NCBI GenBank assembly: GCA_963711005.1
Contig: CAVQCJ010000002.1
Span: forward strand, 992,001-1,056,000
Origin: CAVQCJ01 sp963711005
GTDB lineage: Bacteria > Actinomycetota > Actinomycetes > Prado026
Direction: 5' to 3'
DNA: 64,000 nucleotides
Positions 36,944 to 45,797 of the stretch are shown here, piece by piece. Below the pieces are notes generated by a model. It was not told the origin of the DNA. It did not search any database and saw only the letters and a program-made list of their open reading frames with translations. How positions within the stretch are numbered: position 1 is the first letter of the stretch; each line of letters opens with the position of its first letter. The position numbers and the translations under genes are program-made.

Positions 36944-39321
36944 CGCAGACCCTCGGGGCCGATGGACGCAGTCTGGGCGGTGCTGTCGGTACTGCCGGTG
37001 CTCCCGGCGCCGTTCTCGGGCCGCATGACCGGTGCCTGACCGCGCGCGTCCAGCCAGTCCTCGAGGGCCGGCGCCGACACCGGCCGCGAGAAGAAGAAGC
37101 CCTGCGACTCGTCGCAGCCCGACTCGGCGAGGTGGCCGGCCGTGGCCTCGTCCTCGACGCCCTCGGCGACGAGCGTCATGCCGAGAGAGTGTGCGAGCCC
37201 GATCGTCGACGTGACGATCGCGGCGGCCTTGGGGTCGTCCGCCATCGGCGAGACGAACGAGCGGTCCAGCTTCAGCTCGTCGATCGGCAGCTCACGCAGG
37301 TAGGCCAGCGACGAGTACCCGGTGCCGAAGTCGTCGACGGCGACGCGGATGCCCAGACCGCGAAGCTGGGTCAGGATCTCGCGGGCCCGCTCCCGGTCGC
37401 CCATGAGGAAGTCCTCGGTGATCTCCAGCTCGAGCGCGGACGCGGGCAGGCCGCGGTTGAGCAGCAGCAGCCGGACCCGGTCCGGCAGCTCGAGGTCGAC
37501 GAGGGAGGACGCCGACAGGTTCACGGCCACGCTGAGCAGCCGGCCCTGCGTGCGCCAGTCGCGGACCTGGTCCAGCGACTGCTCGAGCACCACCGTGGTC
37601 AGGTCGCGCATGAGCCCGGTGTCCTCGGCGAGCTGCAGGAACGAGATCGGGTAGAGCAGGCCACGGGTCGGGTGCTGCCAGCGCACGAGTGCCTCGACGC
37701 CGTTGACGACGCACGTGCGCGAGTCGACCTTGGGCTGGTAGTGCACGATCAGCTGCCCGCCGTAGATCGCGTCGCGCAGCTCCTCCAGCGTGCGCAGCCG
37801 CTCCTGGCCGCTCTCGTCGGCGGCCGGGCTGTACACCGCGTACCCGGCGCGGGTGTCCTTGGCCTGGTACATGGCGACGTCGGCCTGGCGCAGCAGGGTC
37901 GAGACCTCGCGGCCGTGGTCGGGCATGAGCGAGATGCCGATGCTCGCCTCGATCCGGACCGTGACGCCGTCGACGTTGAACGGCGGTGCGAGCGTGTCCT
38001 TGACCCGGGACGCGACCGACTCGGCCCCCGAGCTGTCCACGTCCTGCAGGAAGATGGCGAACTCGTCGCCGCCGAGCCGGGCCAGCAGGTCGCCCGGCCG
38101 CTGCAGGGTCCCCTGCAGGCGCTCGGCGACGTCGCACAGCAGGTCGTCGCCGGCGTGGTGACCGAGCGAGTCGTTGACCTCTTTGAAGCGGTCCAGGTCG
38201 AGCAGCAGCAGCGCGGACGGCACCTGGTCGGGCAGCGCGGCCATGCGTACCTGCACCTGCTCGTAGAACGCCCGGCGGTTGCCCAGCCCGGTCAGCTCGT
38301 CGGTGAGAGCGAGCTGGTGGCTGTGCGCGAGGGTGGTGACCTCGCGGAAGCTGACGATCATGCGGCCGAGCGAGGCGATGACCGTGGCAGCGGCCAACGA
38401 GATCGCGATCGGGTGCACCTCGTTGGAGTTGGAGTAGACGAGCAGGCTGACCGCGCACAACGTCGCCAGCACCGGGATGCCCAGCAGCACCCACGCCGGA
38501 AGCGAGGTGCCCACCGCCTGCTTGGACCAGCCGGGGGCGAAGCCCATGAGCAGCGTCGCGAGCACCCAGATCGCGTCGTTGAGCCCGCCGGGCTGGTAGG
38601 TCCCGTTGGCCGCGGCCGACACGTACCAGACGTCGGCGACCGCGAACACGGCGAGGCCGCCGACCAGGAACCAGAGCCCCAGCGGCGGCCGCCAGTGGAA
38701 GAGCGCCAGGAGCGCGGTGACGATCAACATCAGCAGGACGTCGGCGAGCGGGTACGCGAGCGTCGTCAGCACCGCGGCCGAGCTGCCGCCGGTGACTGCC
38801 AGGACCGGACCCACGAACGCCGCGGTGACGGCCGCGACGGCGAGGCCGCCGACGATGCCGTCCAGCCACAGGCTCAGCGGGACGCGCTCGGCGGCCATCT
38901 CGCGGACGATCAGCAGCAGCGCGGCGAAGGCGATCGGGTAGAAGGACAGCCAGAGCGCGTCGGCGAAGGTCGGGAAGGGCTGCGGGTCCAGCGGCCGGAT
39001 GAAGATCGTCCAGTAGATGTTGCCGAGCCCGTACAGCGTCAGCCCGACGCCGAGCACGTACCACGCGGCCCGGTAGCTGCGGGCGTCCCTGGCCCGGAGC
39101 AGGCACAGGACCGCGCTGAGCGCGTAGGCGAGGTTGTTGAGGAAGCCGTCCAGCAGCAGGTTGTACCCAGGGTGCGGTCGCACACCCGGGATCGTGGACA
39201 CCACGAAGACCCCGTAGACGACGGCCAGGACGACGTAGAACGCGACATGCCAGGGCCGCCACCTGCGCTGCCCGGAGTCCGGGGCGTGCGAGGAGGCGGG
39301 CACCACGACCGCAGCGCTCAC
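36940..39321 (-). CDS. Membrane GGDEF-EAL protein (c-di-GMP turnover)
   Basis: The 793-residue protein has about ten membrane helices (25-330), then a GGDEF domain with an intact GGDEF at 417-421 and an RxxD inhibitory site (Arg408-Asp411) five residues before it, then an EAL domain with EAL at 544-546, a DDFGTGYSS loop and LKLDRSFV. Both diguanylate cyclase and phosphodiesterase activities are possible. The architecture recalls RmdA/RmdB-type proteins of Streptomyces. The GTG at 39321 is chosen for its GGGAGGGG site; a GTG at 39405 would add 28 residues. It may supply the c-di-GMP sensed by RsiG. Confidence 0.93.
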   Translation of the reverse strand: MSAAVVVPASSHAPDSGQRRWRPWHVAFYVVLAVVYGVFVVSTIPGVRPHPGYNLLLDGFLNNLAYALSAVLCLLRARDARSYRAAWYVLGVGLTLYGLGNIYWTIFIRPLDPQPFPTFADALWLSFYPIAFAALLLIVREMAAERVPLSLWLDGIVGGLAVAAVTAAFVGPVLAVTGGSSAAVLTTLAYPLADVLLMLIVTALLALFHWRPPLGLWFLVGGLAVFAVADVWYVSAAANGTYQPGGLNDAIWVLATLLMGFAPGWSKQAVGTSLPAWVLLGIPVLATLCAVSLLVYSNSNEVHPIAISLAAATVIASLGRMIVSFREVTTLAHSHQLALTDELTGLGNRRAFYEQVQVRMAALPDQVPSALLLLDLDRFKEVNDSLGHHAGDDLLCDVAERLQGTLQRPGDLLARLGGDEFAIFLQDVDSSGAESVASRVKDTLAPPFNVDGVTVRIEASIGISLMPDHGREVSTLLRQADVAMYQAKDTRAGYAVYSPAADESGQERLRTLEELRDAIYGGQLIVHYQPKVDSRTCVVNGVEALVRWQHPTRGLLYPISFLQLAEDTGLMRDLTTVVLEQSLDQVRDWRTQGRLLSVAVNLSASSLVDLELPDRVRLLLLNRGLPASALELEITEDFLMGDRERAREILTQLRGLGIRVAVDDFGTGYSSLAYLRELPIDELKLDRSFVSPMADDPKAAAIVTSTIGLAHSLGMTLVAEGVEDEATAGHLAESGCDESQGFFFSRPVSAPALEDWLDARGQAPVMRPENGAGSTGSTDSTAQTASIGPEGLR

Positions 39322-39439
39322 CTGGACCAGCCCCTCCCAAGGCGTCTCGTCCCCTGGGACCTGTGTCGGCCTGTGGACAGAGGTGCTTGAGAGTTTGGAC
39401 AACACACCGAATGGGCGCCGCGGCGGCAGATCTTGAACG

Positions 39440-41935
39440 ATGATTCAGCCCATGACCGATGCCGCCCCCATCTCCGACCTGCCCGAGCGCGCCCGCGTCG
39501 TCGTGATGGGAGGCGGGGTGATCGGGGCCAGTGTCGCCTACCACCTCACCCGGCTGGGCTGGGACGACGTGCTCCTGCTCGAGCGGGACCGGCTCACCTC
39601 GGGCACGACCTGGCATGCGGCCGGCCTCATCACCTCGGCCGGGATGGCCGACGAGACGTCCCTGTGGATGAGCCGCTACTCCCGCGACCTGTACGAGCGG
39701 CTGGAGGCCGAGACCGGCCTGGCCACCGGGTTCCGGCCCATCGGCCACATCTCGCTGGCGACCACGCCGGCCAGGCTGGAGGCGCTGCGGCGCGAGGCCG
39801 CCTTCGCTCGCGGGTTCGGGGTGGACGACCACGAGATCTCCCCGGCCGAGGTGGCGGCGCTGTGGCCGTTCGCCCGCACCGACGACGTGATGGCCGGCTT
39901 CCTCGTCGCGGACGAGGGGCGGGCCAACCCGGTCGACGTGTGCATGTCGCTGGCCCGTGGCGCGCGCAACCGCGGCGCGCGGGTCGTCGAGGGCGTGGCC
40001 GTGACCGGCGTGCGCACCGCCGCCGGCCGGGTCACCGGAGTGGTCACCGACCGCGGCACGGTGGAGACCGAGCAGGTCGTGAACTGCGCGGGCATGTGGG
40101 CCCGACAGCTCGGCGCCCTGTCGGGCGTGGACATCCCGTTGCAGGCGGCCGAGCACTACTACCTGCTGACCGAGCCGTTCGCGGGGGTGCACCGCGACCT
40201 GCCGGTCATCGAGGACCCGGACCGCTACGGCTACTACCGCGAGGAGGGCGACGGACTGCTGGTCGGGCTGTTCGAGCCGGTGGCGGCGCCCTGGCGGCTC
40301 GACGGCATCCCCGGCGACTCCTCGTTCGCCGAGCTGCCGCCTGACTGGGACCGGCTCGGCCCGTACCTGGAACGGGCGATGGACCGCATCCCGGTGCTGG
40401 CCGACGTGGGGATCCGCACGTTCTTCTGCGGACCGGAGAGCTTCACCCCGGACATCCACCCGATGCTCGGCCCGGCGCCGGACCTGGACGGGTACTGGGT
40501 GGCGGCGGGACTGAACTCGCTGGGCATCCTGCTCGGCGGCGGCGTCGGCTCCGTGGTGGCGCAGTGGATGGTCGACGGGATCGCACCGGTGGACACCGCC
40601 GCGTACGCCGTCGAGCGGGCGCTGCCGCACGAGGTGAGCCGGAGGTTCCGGGCCGAGCGGACGGTCGAGCAGCTCGGCGTCCTGTTCGGTGACGCCGCCT
40701 GGCCGACCTGGCAGCCGTCCTCGGCGCGCGGCGTCCGGCGCTCACCGCTGCACGACCGGCACGTCGCTGCCGGGGCGCACTTCGGCGTCTCGATGGGCTG
40801 GGAGTACCCGGAGTGGTTCGCGGGCAGCCCGCAGGAGGAGCAGCGGCACCGGCCCGCCGCCGACTTCGGGCCGCAACCGTCCTTCGATCTGGTCGCCGCC
40901 GAGCACCGCGCCGTCCGTGAGGCGGTGGGCCTCATGGACATGACGCTGATGGCCAAGTTCTCCGTGGTCGGCCCAGACGCCGTAGCAGTGCTCGGCCGGC
41001 TGTCGGTGGGCGACGTCGACCGAGCCGTCGGTCGGGTCACGTACACCCAGTGGCTGGACTCCGGCGCCGGCATCCAGGCCGACCTCACCGTGACCCGGCT
41101 CGCCTCGGACCGCTACCTCGTGGTCGCGTCGGACGTGACGCACCGCCGGGTAGCAGCGATGATCCGGCGCGAGACGCGCCCGGACGAGAAGGTCTACGTC
41201 ACCGACGTCACGTCCGGGACGGTGCTGCTGTCGGTGCAGGGCCCGCGCTCGCGCGAGCTGCTGCAGCGGCTGACGCCGGCCGACCTGTCCCCCGAGGCGT
41301 TCGGCTACATGACCGCCCGCGAGATCGAGCTGGACTATGCCCGGGTACTGGCGCTGCGGGTCACGTACGTCGGCGAGCTGGGCTACGAGCTGCACGTGCC
41401 GACCGAGTACGCGCCGACGCTCTACGACTCGCTGCTCGCCGCCGGCACCGACCTCGGCGTCCGGCCGGTGGGGCTGGCGGCCATGGGCGGGTTGCGGCTG
41501 GAGAAGGGGTACCGCGACTTCGGCGTCGACATCGACAGCACCGACAACCCGCTCGAGGTCGGGCTCGGGTTCACGGTCGCGTGGGACAAGCCCGGCGGGT
41601 TCGTCGGCCGCGACGCCCTGCTGGCCCTGCGCGACGACCCCGAGCGCGGGCGGCGCGCGATGGTCTCGCTGCTCGTGCAGGACCCCGGGGCCCGGCTGTT
41701 CGGCAACGAGCCGGTGCTGGTCGACGGGACGTGGGTCGGCTACGTGCGAGCCGCCGGGTACGGGCACACGCTCGGCGGCGCGGTCGGCCTCGCGGTCGTC
41801 GAGAACGCCTCCGGTGTCACGGACGAGTGGCTGGCCCGCACCCGGTTCGAGATCGACTGCGCGCAGACCCTGGTCCCGGCGACGGCGTCGCTGCACCCCC
41901 TCTACGACGCCAAGCGCTCCCGCATCCTGTCCTGA
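39440..41935 (+). CDS. FAD oxidoreductase with aminomethyltransferase domain (dimethylglycine/sarcosine dehydrogenase-like)
   Basis: An 831-residue fusion. The N-terminal DAO domain has the dinucleotide fold VVVMGGGVIGASVAYHL (about 20-36) and TWHAAGL, where the His (about 59) is the residue that carries covalent FAD in mammalian dimethylglycine dehydrogenase. The C-terminal half is a GCV_T domain (GLMDMTLMAKFSVVGPDA, YVGELGYELHVP) that can pass a one-carbon unit to tetrahydrofolate. It probably demethylates an N-methylated glycine or betaine derivative. The start is ATG 39440 or ATG 39452. It is a single gene, divergent from the GGDEF-EAL gene. Confidence 0.9.
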   Translation: MIQPMTDAAPISDLPERARVVVMGGGVIGASVAYHLTRLGWDDVLLLERDRLTSGTTWHAAGLITSAGMADETSLWMSRYSRDLYERLEAETGLATGFRPIGHISLATTPARLEALRREAAFARGFGVDDHEISPAEVAALWPFARTDDVMAGFLVADEGRANPVDVCMSLARGARNRGARVVEGVAVTGVRTAAGRVTGVVTDRGTVETEQVVNCAGMWARQLGALSGVDIPLQAAEHYYLLTEPFAGVHRDLPVIEDPDRYGYYREEGDGLLVGLFEPVAAPWRLDGIPGDSSFAELPPDWDRLGPYLERAMDRIPVLADVGIRTFFCGPESFTPDIHPMLGPAPDLDGYWVAAGLNSLGILLGGGVGSVVAQWMVDGIAPVDTAAYAVERALPHEVSRRFRAERTVEQLGVLFGDAAWPTWQPSSARGVRRSPLHDRHVAAGAHFGVSMGWEYPEWFAGSPQEEQRHRPAADFGPQPSFDLVAAEHRAVREAVGLMDMTLMAKFSVVGPDAVAVLGRLSVGDVDRAVGRVTYTQWLDSGAGIQADLTVTRLASDRYLVVASDVTHRRVAAMIRRETRPDEKVYVTDVTSGTVLLSVQGPRSRELLQRLTPADLSPEAFGYMTAREIELDYARVLALRVTYVGELGYELHVPTEYAPTLYDSLLAAGTDLGVRPVGLAAMGGLRLEKGYRDFGVDIDSTDNPLEVGLGFTVAWDKPGGFVGRDALLALRDDPERGRRAMVSLLVQDPGARLFGNEPVLVDGTWVGYVRAAGYGHTLGGAVGLAVVENASGVTDEWLARTRFEIDCAQTLVPATASLHPLYDAKRSRILS

Positions 41936-42014
41936 CCCGGCCAGCCGGGCGATCCCGTAGAACGCCCCCGGCTGCACGCCGGAACCGCAGTGCGCCCGGC
42001 TGCGTCGACGGTCC

Positions 42015-42821
42015 ATGACCACCAACGCCAGGACCATCACGGTCACCCCCGGCCGGATCGCTGCCGTCATCGCGGTCGCGCTGGGTGTGCTCGTCGCGTA
42101 CCTGCTCGGCTCGGCCCGTACGGCCGGAGCCACCTCGACGGTCGATGCGTCGGCCGTGCGAGCGTCCGGGATCACCACGCTGGCCGCGGCGACCGGCTCC
42201 GGCCCCACCGGCATCACCGTCGTCGGCAACGGGACCGTCTCCGGTACGCCCGACACTCTCGTGGTGTCGTTGTCCGTCACCGCGAACGCCGCCAACGTCA
42301 GCTCGGCGCTGGGCACCGCCAACGGCACCATGGCCGCGGTGCAGAAGGCCCTGCGCTCGGGCGGGGTCGAGAGCAAGGACCTGCAGACCTCGAACCTGTC
42401 GGTGCAGGCGACGTACAACAACAAGGGGACGATCGACGGCTACTCCGTCAGCGAAGGCCTCACCGCGACGCTGCGGAACATCGCCAAGGCCGGCGACGAC
42501 ATCTCCGCGGCCGTCGCCGCCGGGCGGAACCTGGTCAGGGTGGACGGTGTGAGCCTGGACCTCAAGGACGACGGACCACTGCTGACCAAGGCCCGCGACG
42601 ACGCGTACGCCAACGCGAAAGCCAAGGCCGAGCAGTACGCCCACGACGCGGGCCGCGGCCTCGGAGCCGTTGTCTCCATCAGCGAGCAGGTCCAGCAGGC
42701 ACAGCCGCAGCCGATGTACGCCCTCGGGGCCCCGCTCCCGTCGGCCGTCCGGTCCGTCCCGATCGCGGCCGGCAGCCAGGAGGTCGCCGTCCAGGTCACC
42801 GTGACCTTCGGCCTGGCCTGA
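42015..42821 (+). CDS. SIMPL-domain (DUF541) secreted protein
   Basis: A 268-residue protein with an N-terminal signal anchor (about 14-34, IAAVIAVALGVLVAYLLGSA) and a SIMPL domain: ITVVGNGTVSGTPDTLVVSLSV, LQTSNLSVQATYN, GYSVSEGLTATLRN and ARDDAYANAKAKAEQYA. The family forms oligomeric rings in the envelope and has no settled function. It is followed by a strong terminator shared with the convergent sigma factor gene. Confidence 0.92.
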   Translation: MTTNARTITVTPGRIAAVIAVALGVLVAYLLGSARTAGATSTVDASAVRASGITTLAAATGSGPTGITVVGNGTVSGTPDTLVVSLSVTANAANVSSALGTANGTMAAVQKALRSGGVESKDLQTSNLSVQATYNNKGTIDGYSVSEGLTATLRNIAKAGDDISAAVAAGRNLVRVDGVSLDLKDDGPLLTKARDDAYANAKAKAEQYAHDAGRGLGAVVSISEQVQQAQPQPMYALGAPLPSAVRSVPIAAGSQEVAVQVTVTFGLA

Positions 42822-42843
42822 CCCGGACCCGCCACCTCGAGAA

Positions 42844-42888
42844 CCTACGGGCAGGTAAGGGCGGAAAACGGCCTTACCTGCCCGTAGG
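42844..42888. terminator. Bidirectional terminator containing the ECF42 stop codon
   Basis: Perfect 17-bp arms (42844-42860 and 42872-42888) around an 11-nt loop with AAAA. The TAA stop of the sigma factor gene lies inside the stem at 42874-42876. Confidence 0.85.
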
Positions 42889-44181
42889 TCCGCCGGGGCT
42901 ACGGGGGTGGAGGCGGTCGCGGCGCGACCGGAGGTAGTCGCGCTCGGGGCCGCTGGTCGCGAGGCCGAGCGCTTGCTCGTAGGCGGTGCCGGCCTCGGCG
43001 GTACGGCCAAGCTCCTCGAGCAGGTGCGCCCGGACGGCGTGCACGCGGTGGTTCCCGGCGAGCTCGCCGGCCGCCTCGATCCGGTCGACCGCATCCAGAC
43101 CGGCCTGCGGCCCGTCCAGCATCGCGACGGCGACGGCGCGGTTGAGCCGCACCATCGGGCCCGGCACCGCCTGCTCGAGCAGCCCGTAGAGCGCGACGAT
43201 CTGCGGCCAGTCGGTCGTCTCGTAGGTGGGTGCCTCGGCGTGCAGTGCCGCGATCGACGCCTCGATCTGGTACGGCCCGACCGGGCCGGTACGCAGTGCC
43301 TCCTCGACCAGCGCGAGCCCGGACCGGATCCGCTCGTGGTCCCACCGGGAGCGGTCCTGCTCGGCCAGCGGGACCAGCCGGCCGGCGGCGTCGGACCTGG
43401 CCGCGCGGCGCGCGTCGTGCAGGAGCAGGAGCGCCGCCAGCCCGGTCACCTCCGCGTCGCCCGGGAGCAGCGTGCGCAGCAGCGCGGACAGCCGCAGGGC
43501 CTCCTCGCACAGGTCGGTGCGCACCAGCGGACCGTCCGCCGTGGTCTCGCTCGCGACATAGCCCTCGTTGAAGACCAGGTAGACCACGTGCAGGACGGCC
43601 GCGGTCCGGTCGTTCTGCTCGGCGCCCTCGGGAAGCCGGAACGGGATCCCCGCCAGCACGATCTTGCGTTTGGCCCGGACCAGCCGCTGGGCCATCGTCG
43701 CCTCCGGCACCAGAAAGGCCCGGGCGATCTCGGGGGTGGTGAGACCGCCGACCGTGCGCAGCGTCAGCGCGACCTGGGCCTGCTCCGCGAGCGCGGGGTG
43801 GCAGCACAGGAACAGCAGCCGGAGCTGGTCGTCGTCGTCGAGGACCGCACTCGGGTCGCCGAGGTCGGCGACCTCGTCGGCGGCTGGAGAGACCGGCTCG
43901 ACCGGCCGGTCGGCGTACATGCCGGCGGCGGCCACCTCGCGGCCCCGGCGCTGGTGCTCGCGCCGGACCCGGTCCAGCGCCTTGTTCCGGGCCGCGGTGG
44001 TCAGCCACGCGCCGGGGTTGCCGGGGACGCCGTCCCGGGGCCAGGTCTCCAGCGCGGCCAGGCAGGCGTCCTGGTAGGCGTCCTCCGCCACGTCGAGGTC
44101 GCCGAAGCGGCGCATCAGCGCTCCGAGGACCCGCCCGGACTCGGCCCGGAACAGGTCCTCGGGAACGAGCGGCTGCGCCAC
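42874..44181 (-). CDS. ECF RNA polymerase sigma factor, ECF42 type
   Basis: A 435-residue sigma factor. Region 2 is at about 10-75 (FGDLDVAEDAYQDACLAALETWP), region 4 at about 118-170 (LTLRTVGGLTTPEIARAFLVPEATMAQRLVRAKRKI), and the long C-terminal extension has DUF6596 and TPR-like features (VLYLVFNEGY-like VYLVFNEGYVAS, LNRAVAVAMLDGP). The extension and the adjacent DGPF gene define group ECF42, which has no classical anti-sigma factor; the extension is thought to control activity. The stop lies in a terminator stem. Confidence 0.93.
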   Translation of the reverse strand: MAQPLVPEDLFRAESGRVLGALMRRFGDLDVAEDAYQDACLAALETWPRDGVPGNPGAWLTTAARNKALDRVRREHQRRGREVAAAGMYADRPVEPVSPAADEVADLGDPSAVLDDDDQLRLLFLCCHPALAEQAQVALTLRTVGGLTTPEIARAFLVPEATMAQRLVRAKRKIVLAGIPFRLPEGAEQNDRTAAVLHVVYLVFNEGYVASETTADGPLVRTDLCEEALRLSALLRTLLPGDAEVTGLAALLLLHDARRAARSDAAGRLVPLAEQDRSRWDHERIRSGLALVEEALRTGPVGPYQIEASIAALHAEAPTYETTDWPQIVALYGLLEQAVPGPMVRLNRAVAVAMLDGPQAGLDAVDRIEAAGELAGNHRVHAVRAHLLEELGRTAEAGTAYEQALGLATSGPERDYLRSRRDRLHPRSPGGPTGR

Positions 44182-44210
44182 GACGGCAACCCCGCGGTCC
44201 GCTCGGCGGC

Positions 44211-44567
44211 TCAGGCGGGTCCGAAGTCGGCGACGGGCCGGACCTCGATCGCGCCGAACCGCGCGTCCGGGATCTGCGCGGCCAGCTCGAGCGCGCGGTC
44301 GAGGCCGGCGCAGTCGACGACGTAGTAGCCCGCGAGGATCTCCTTGCTCTCGACGAACGGCCCGTCGGACACCGTGCGCCCGGTCTCGCTGACGCGGACG
44401 ACCGTGGCGGTGTCGGTGCCCTGCAGCGGCTCACCCGACACGAATTCCCCGGACTCGGTGATGCGCTGCGTGAACGCCCAGTACTCGTCCATGACCTCCT
44501 TGGTCTCCGCCTCGCTCAGCGCTGACCAGTTCTCCGGGTTGCTGAAGATCAGGAGCATGTACTTCAT
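44211..44567 (-). CDS. YCII-related DGPF protein
   Basis: A 118-residue protein with the family hallmark VSDGPFVESKEILAGYYVVDC, named after the DGPF motif, and the N-terminus MKYMLLIF. Such genes are the usual partners and targets of ECF42 sigma factors. The ATG at 44567 has GGAGG 6 nt upstream. It lies 29 nt before the sigma factor gene on the same strand, so they are probably cotranscribed. Confidence 0.95.
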   Translation of the reverse strand: MKYMLLIFSNPENWSALSEAETKEVMDEYWAFTQRITESGEFVSGEPLQGTDTATVVRVSETGRTVSDGPFVESKEILAGYYVVDCAGLDRALELAAQIPDARFGAIEVRPVADFGPA

Positions 44568-44678
44568 CGTCGCCTCCGGTCCGTGGTTCACCCTCGCACG
44601 GGCAGCCGAACGGCCGCCTTCTCATCATGACGACGAACGGCACCAGCCGCGATCGACACCCACACACCCGTGGGCGGG

Positions 44679-45797
44679 TCAGGCGAGGTCGGCGGCGACG
44701 AGCTCGGCGATCTGGGCAGTGTTCAGCGCGGCCCCCTTGCGGAGGTTGTCGCCGCACACGAACAGCTCCAGAGCGTGCGGGTCGTCCAGGGACGCGCGGA
44801 TCCGGCCCACCCAGGTCGGGTCGGTCCCGACGACGTCGGCAGGCGTCGGGAACACACCCGCGGCCGGGTCGTCGACGACCTCGACGCCCTCAGCGGCCCG
44901 CAGCAGCTCGCGAGCCTCGTCCGGGTCGGGTGAGCCGTCGAAGACAGCGTGCACCGCGAGGCTGTGGGTGGTGACGACAGGGACCCGTACGCACGTCGCG
45001 GTGATCCGCAGGTCGGGGAGCCCGAGGATCTTGCGGGACTCGTTGCGGACCTTGAGCTCTTCGCTGGACCAGCCGCCGTCGCGCAGCGACCCGGCCCACG
45101 GCACGACGTTGAGCGCCAGCGGCGCCGGGAACGGTCCGAGATCGTCGCCCACCACCGCCCGCACGTCACCGGCCCGGCTGCCGAGCGACGGGTCGCCGGC
45201 GACCTTGGTCATCTGCGCGTGCAGCGTGTCGATGCCGGCCTGCCCGGCCCCGGACGCAGCCTGGTAGGAGGAGACGACGAGCTCGCGCAGTCCGTACGCC
45301 CGGTGCAGCACTCCGACGGCGACGATCATCGACAGCGTCGTGCAGTTCGGGTTGCTGATGATTCCCTTGGGTCGCACCCGCGCGGCGGTCGCGTTGACCT
45401 CGGGCACCACGAGTGGCACGTCGGGGTCCATCCGGAACGCGCCCGAGTTGTCGACCGCGACGGCGCCACGGGCGACGGCGACCGGTGCCCACTGCGCCGA
45501 GACCTCGTCGGGGACGTCGAACATCGCGACGTCGACACCATCGAAGACCTCGGGAGCCAGCGCGACGACCTCGACGTCGGCGCCGCGGACCTGCAGCCGG
45601 CGGCCGGCCGAGCGCGCGGACGCGACCAGCCGGATCTCGCCCCACACGTCGGTCCTGGTCGAGAGCAGGTCGAGCATGACCGTGCCGACGGCCCCGGTCG
45701 CGCCGACGACCGCCAGTGTCGGCTTGCCCTCGCCGCGCGATGCCGATGGTCGGGCTCGGGTCGTCGCTCGTTCCGAGCTCCTCGCCTCGCCGCTCAT
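44679..45797 (-). CDS. asd: Aspartate-semialdehyde dehydrogenase
   Basis: Reduces aspartyl phosphate to the semialdehyde in the lysine, threonine, methionine and diaminopimelate pathway. It has 372 residues. The NADP-binding GATGAVG is at 32-38 and the catalytic Cys152 lies in SNPNCTT. An N-terminal extension of about 25 charged residues precedes the core. The ATG overlaps the lysC stop by ATGA, so the two steps are translationally coupled. Confidence 0.97.
   Translation of the reverse strand: MSGEARSSERATTRARPSASRGEGKPTLAVVGATGAVGTVMLDLLSTRTDVWGEIRLVASARSAGRRLQVRGADVEVVALAPEVFDGVDVAMFDVPDEVSAQWAPVAVARGAVAVDNSGAFRMDPDVPLVVPEVNATAARVRPKGIISNPNCTTLSMIVAVGVLHRAYGLRELVVSSYQAASGAGQAGIDTLHAQMTKVAGDPSLGSRAGDVRAVVGDDLGPFPAPLALNVVPWAGSLRDGGWSSEELKVRNESRKILGLPDLRITATCVRVPVVTTHSLAVHAVFDGSPDPDEARELLRAAEGVEVVDDPAAGVFPTPADVVGTDPTWVGRIRASLDDPHALELFVCGDNLRKGAALNTAQIAELVAADLA

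Noticed and set aside
36796..39390. 864-codon open frame opposite the GGDEF-EAL gene
   Set aside because: Arg-, Gly- and Ala-rich translation without family motifs, fully antisense to a gene with intact catalytic motifs. A typical high-GC shadow frame, as are the long frames at 2562-4976, 7973-9997 and 13240-15945.
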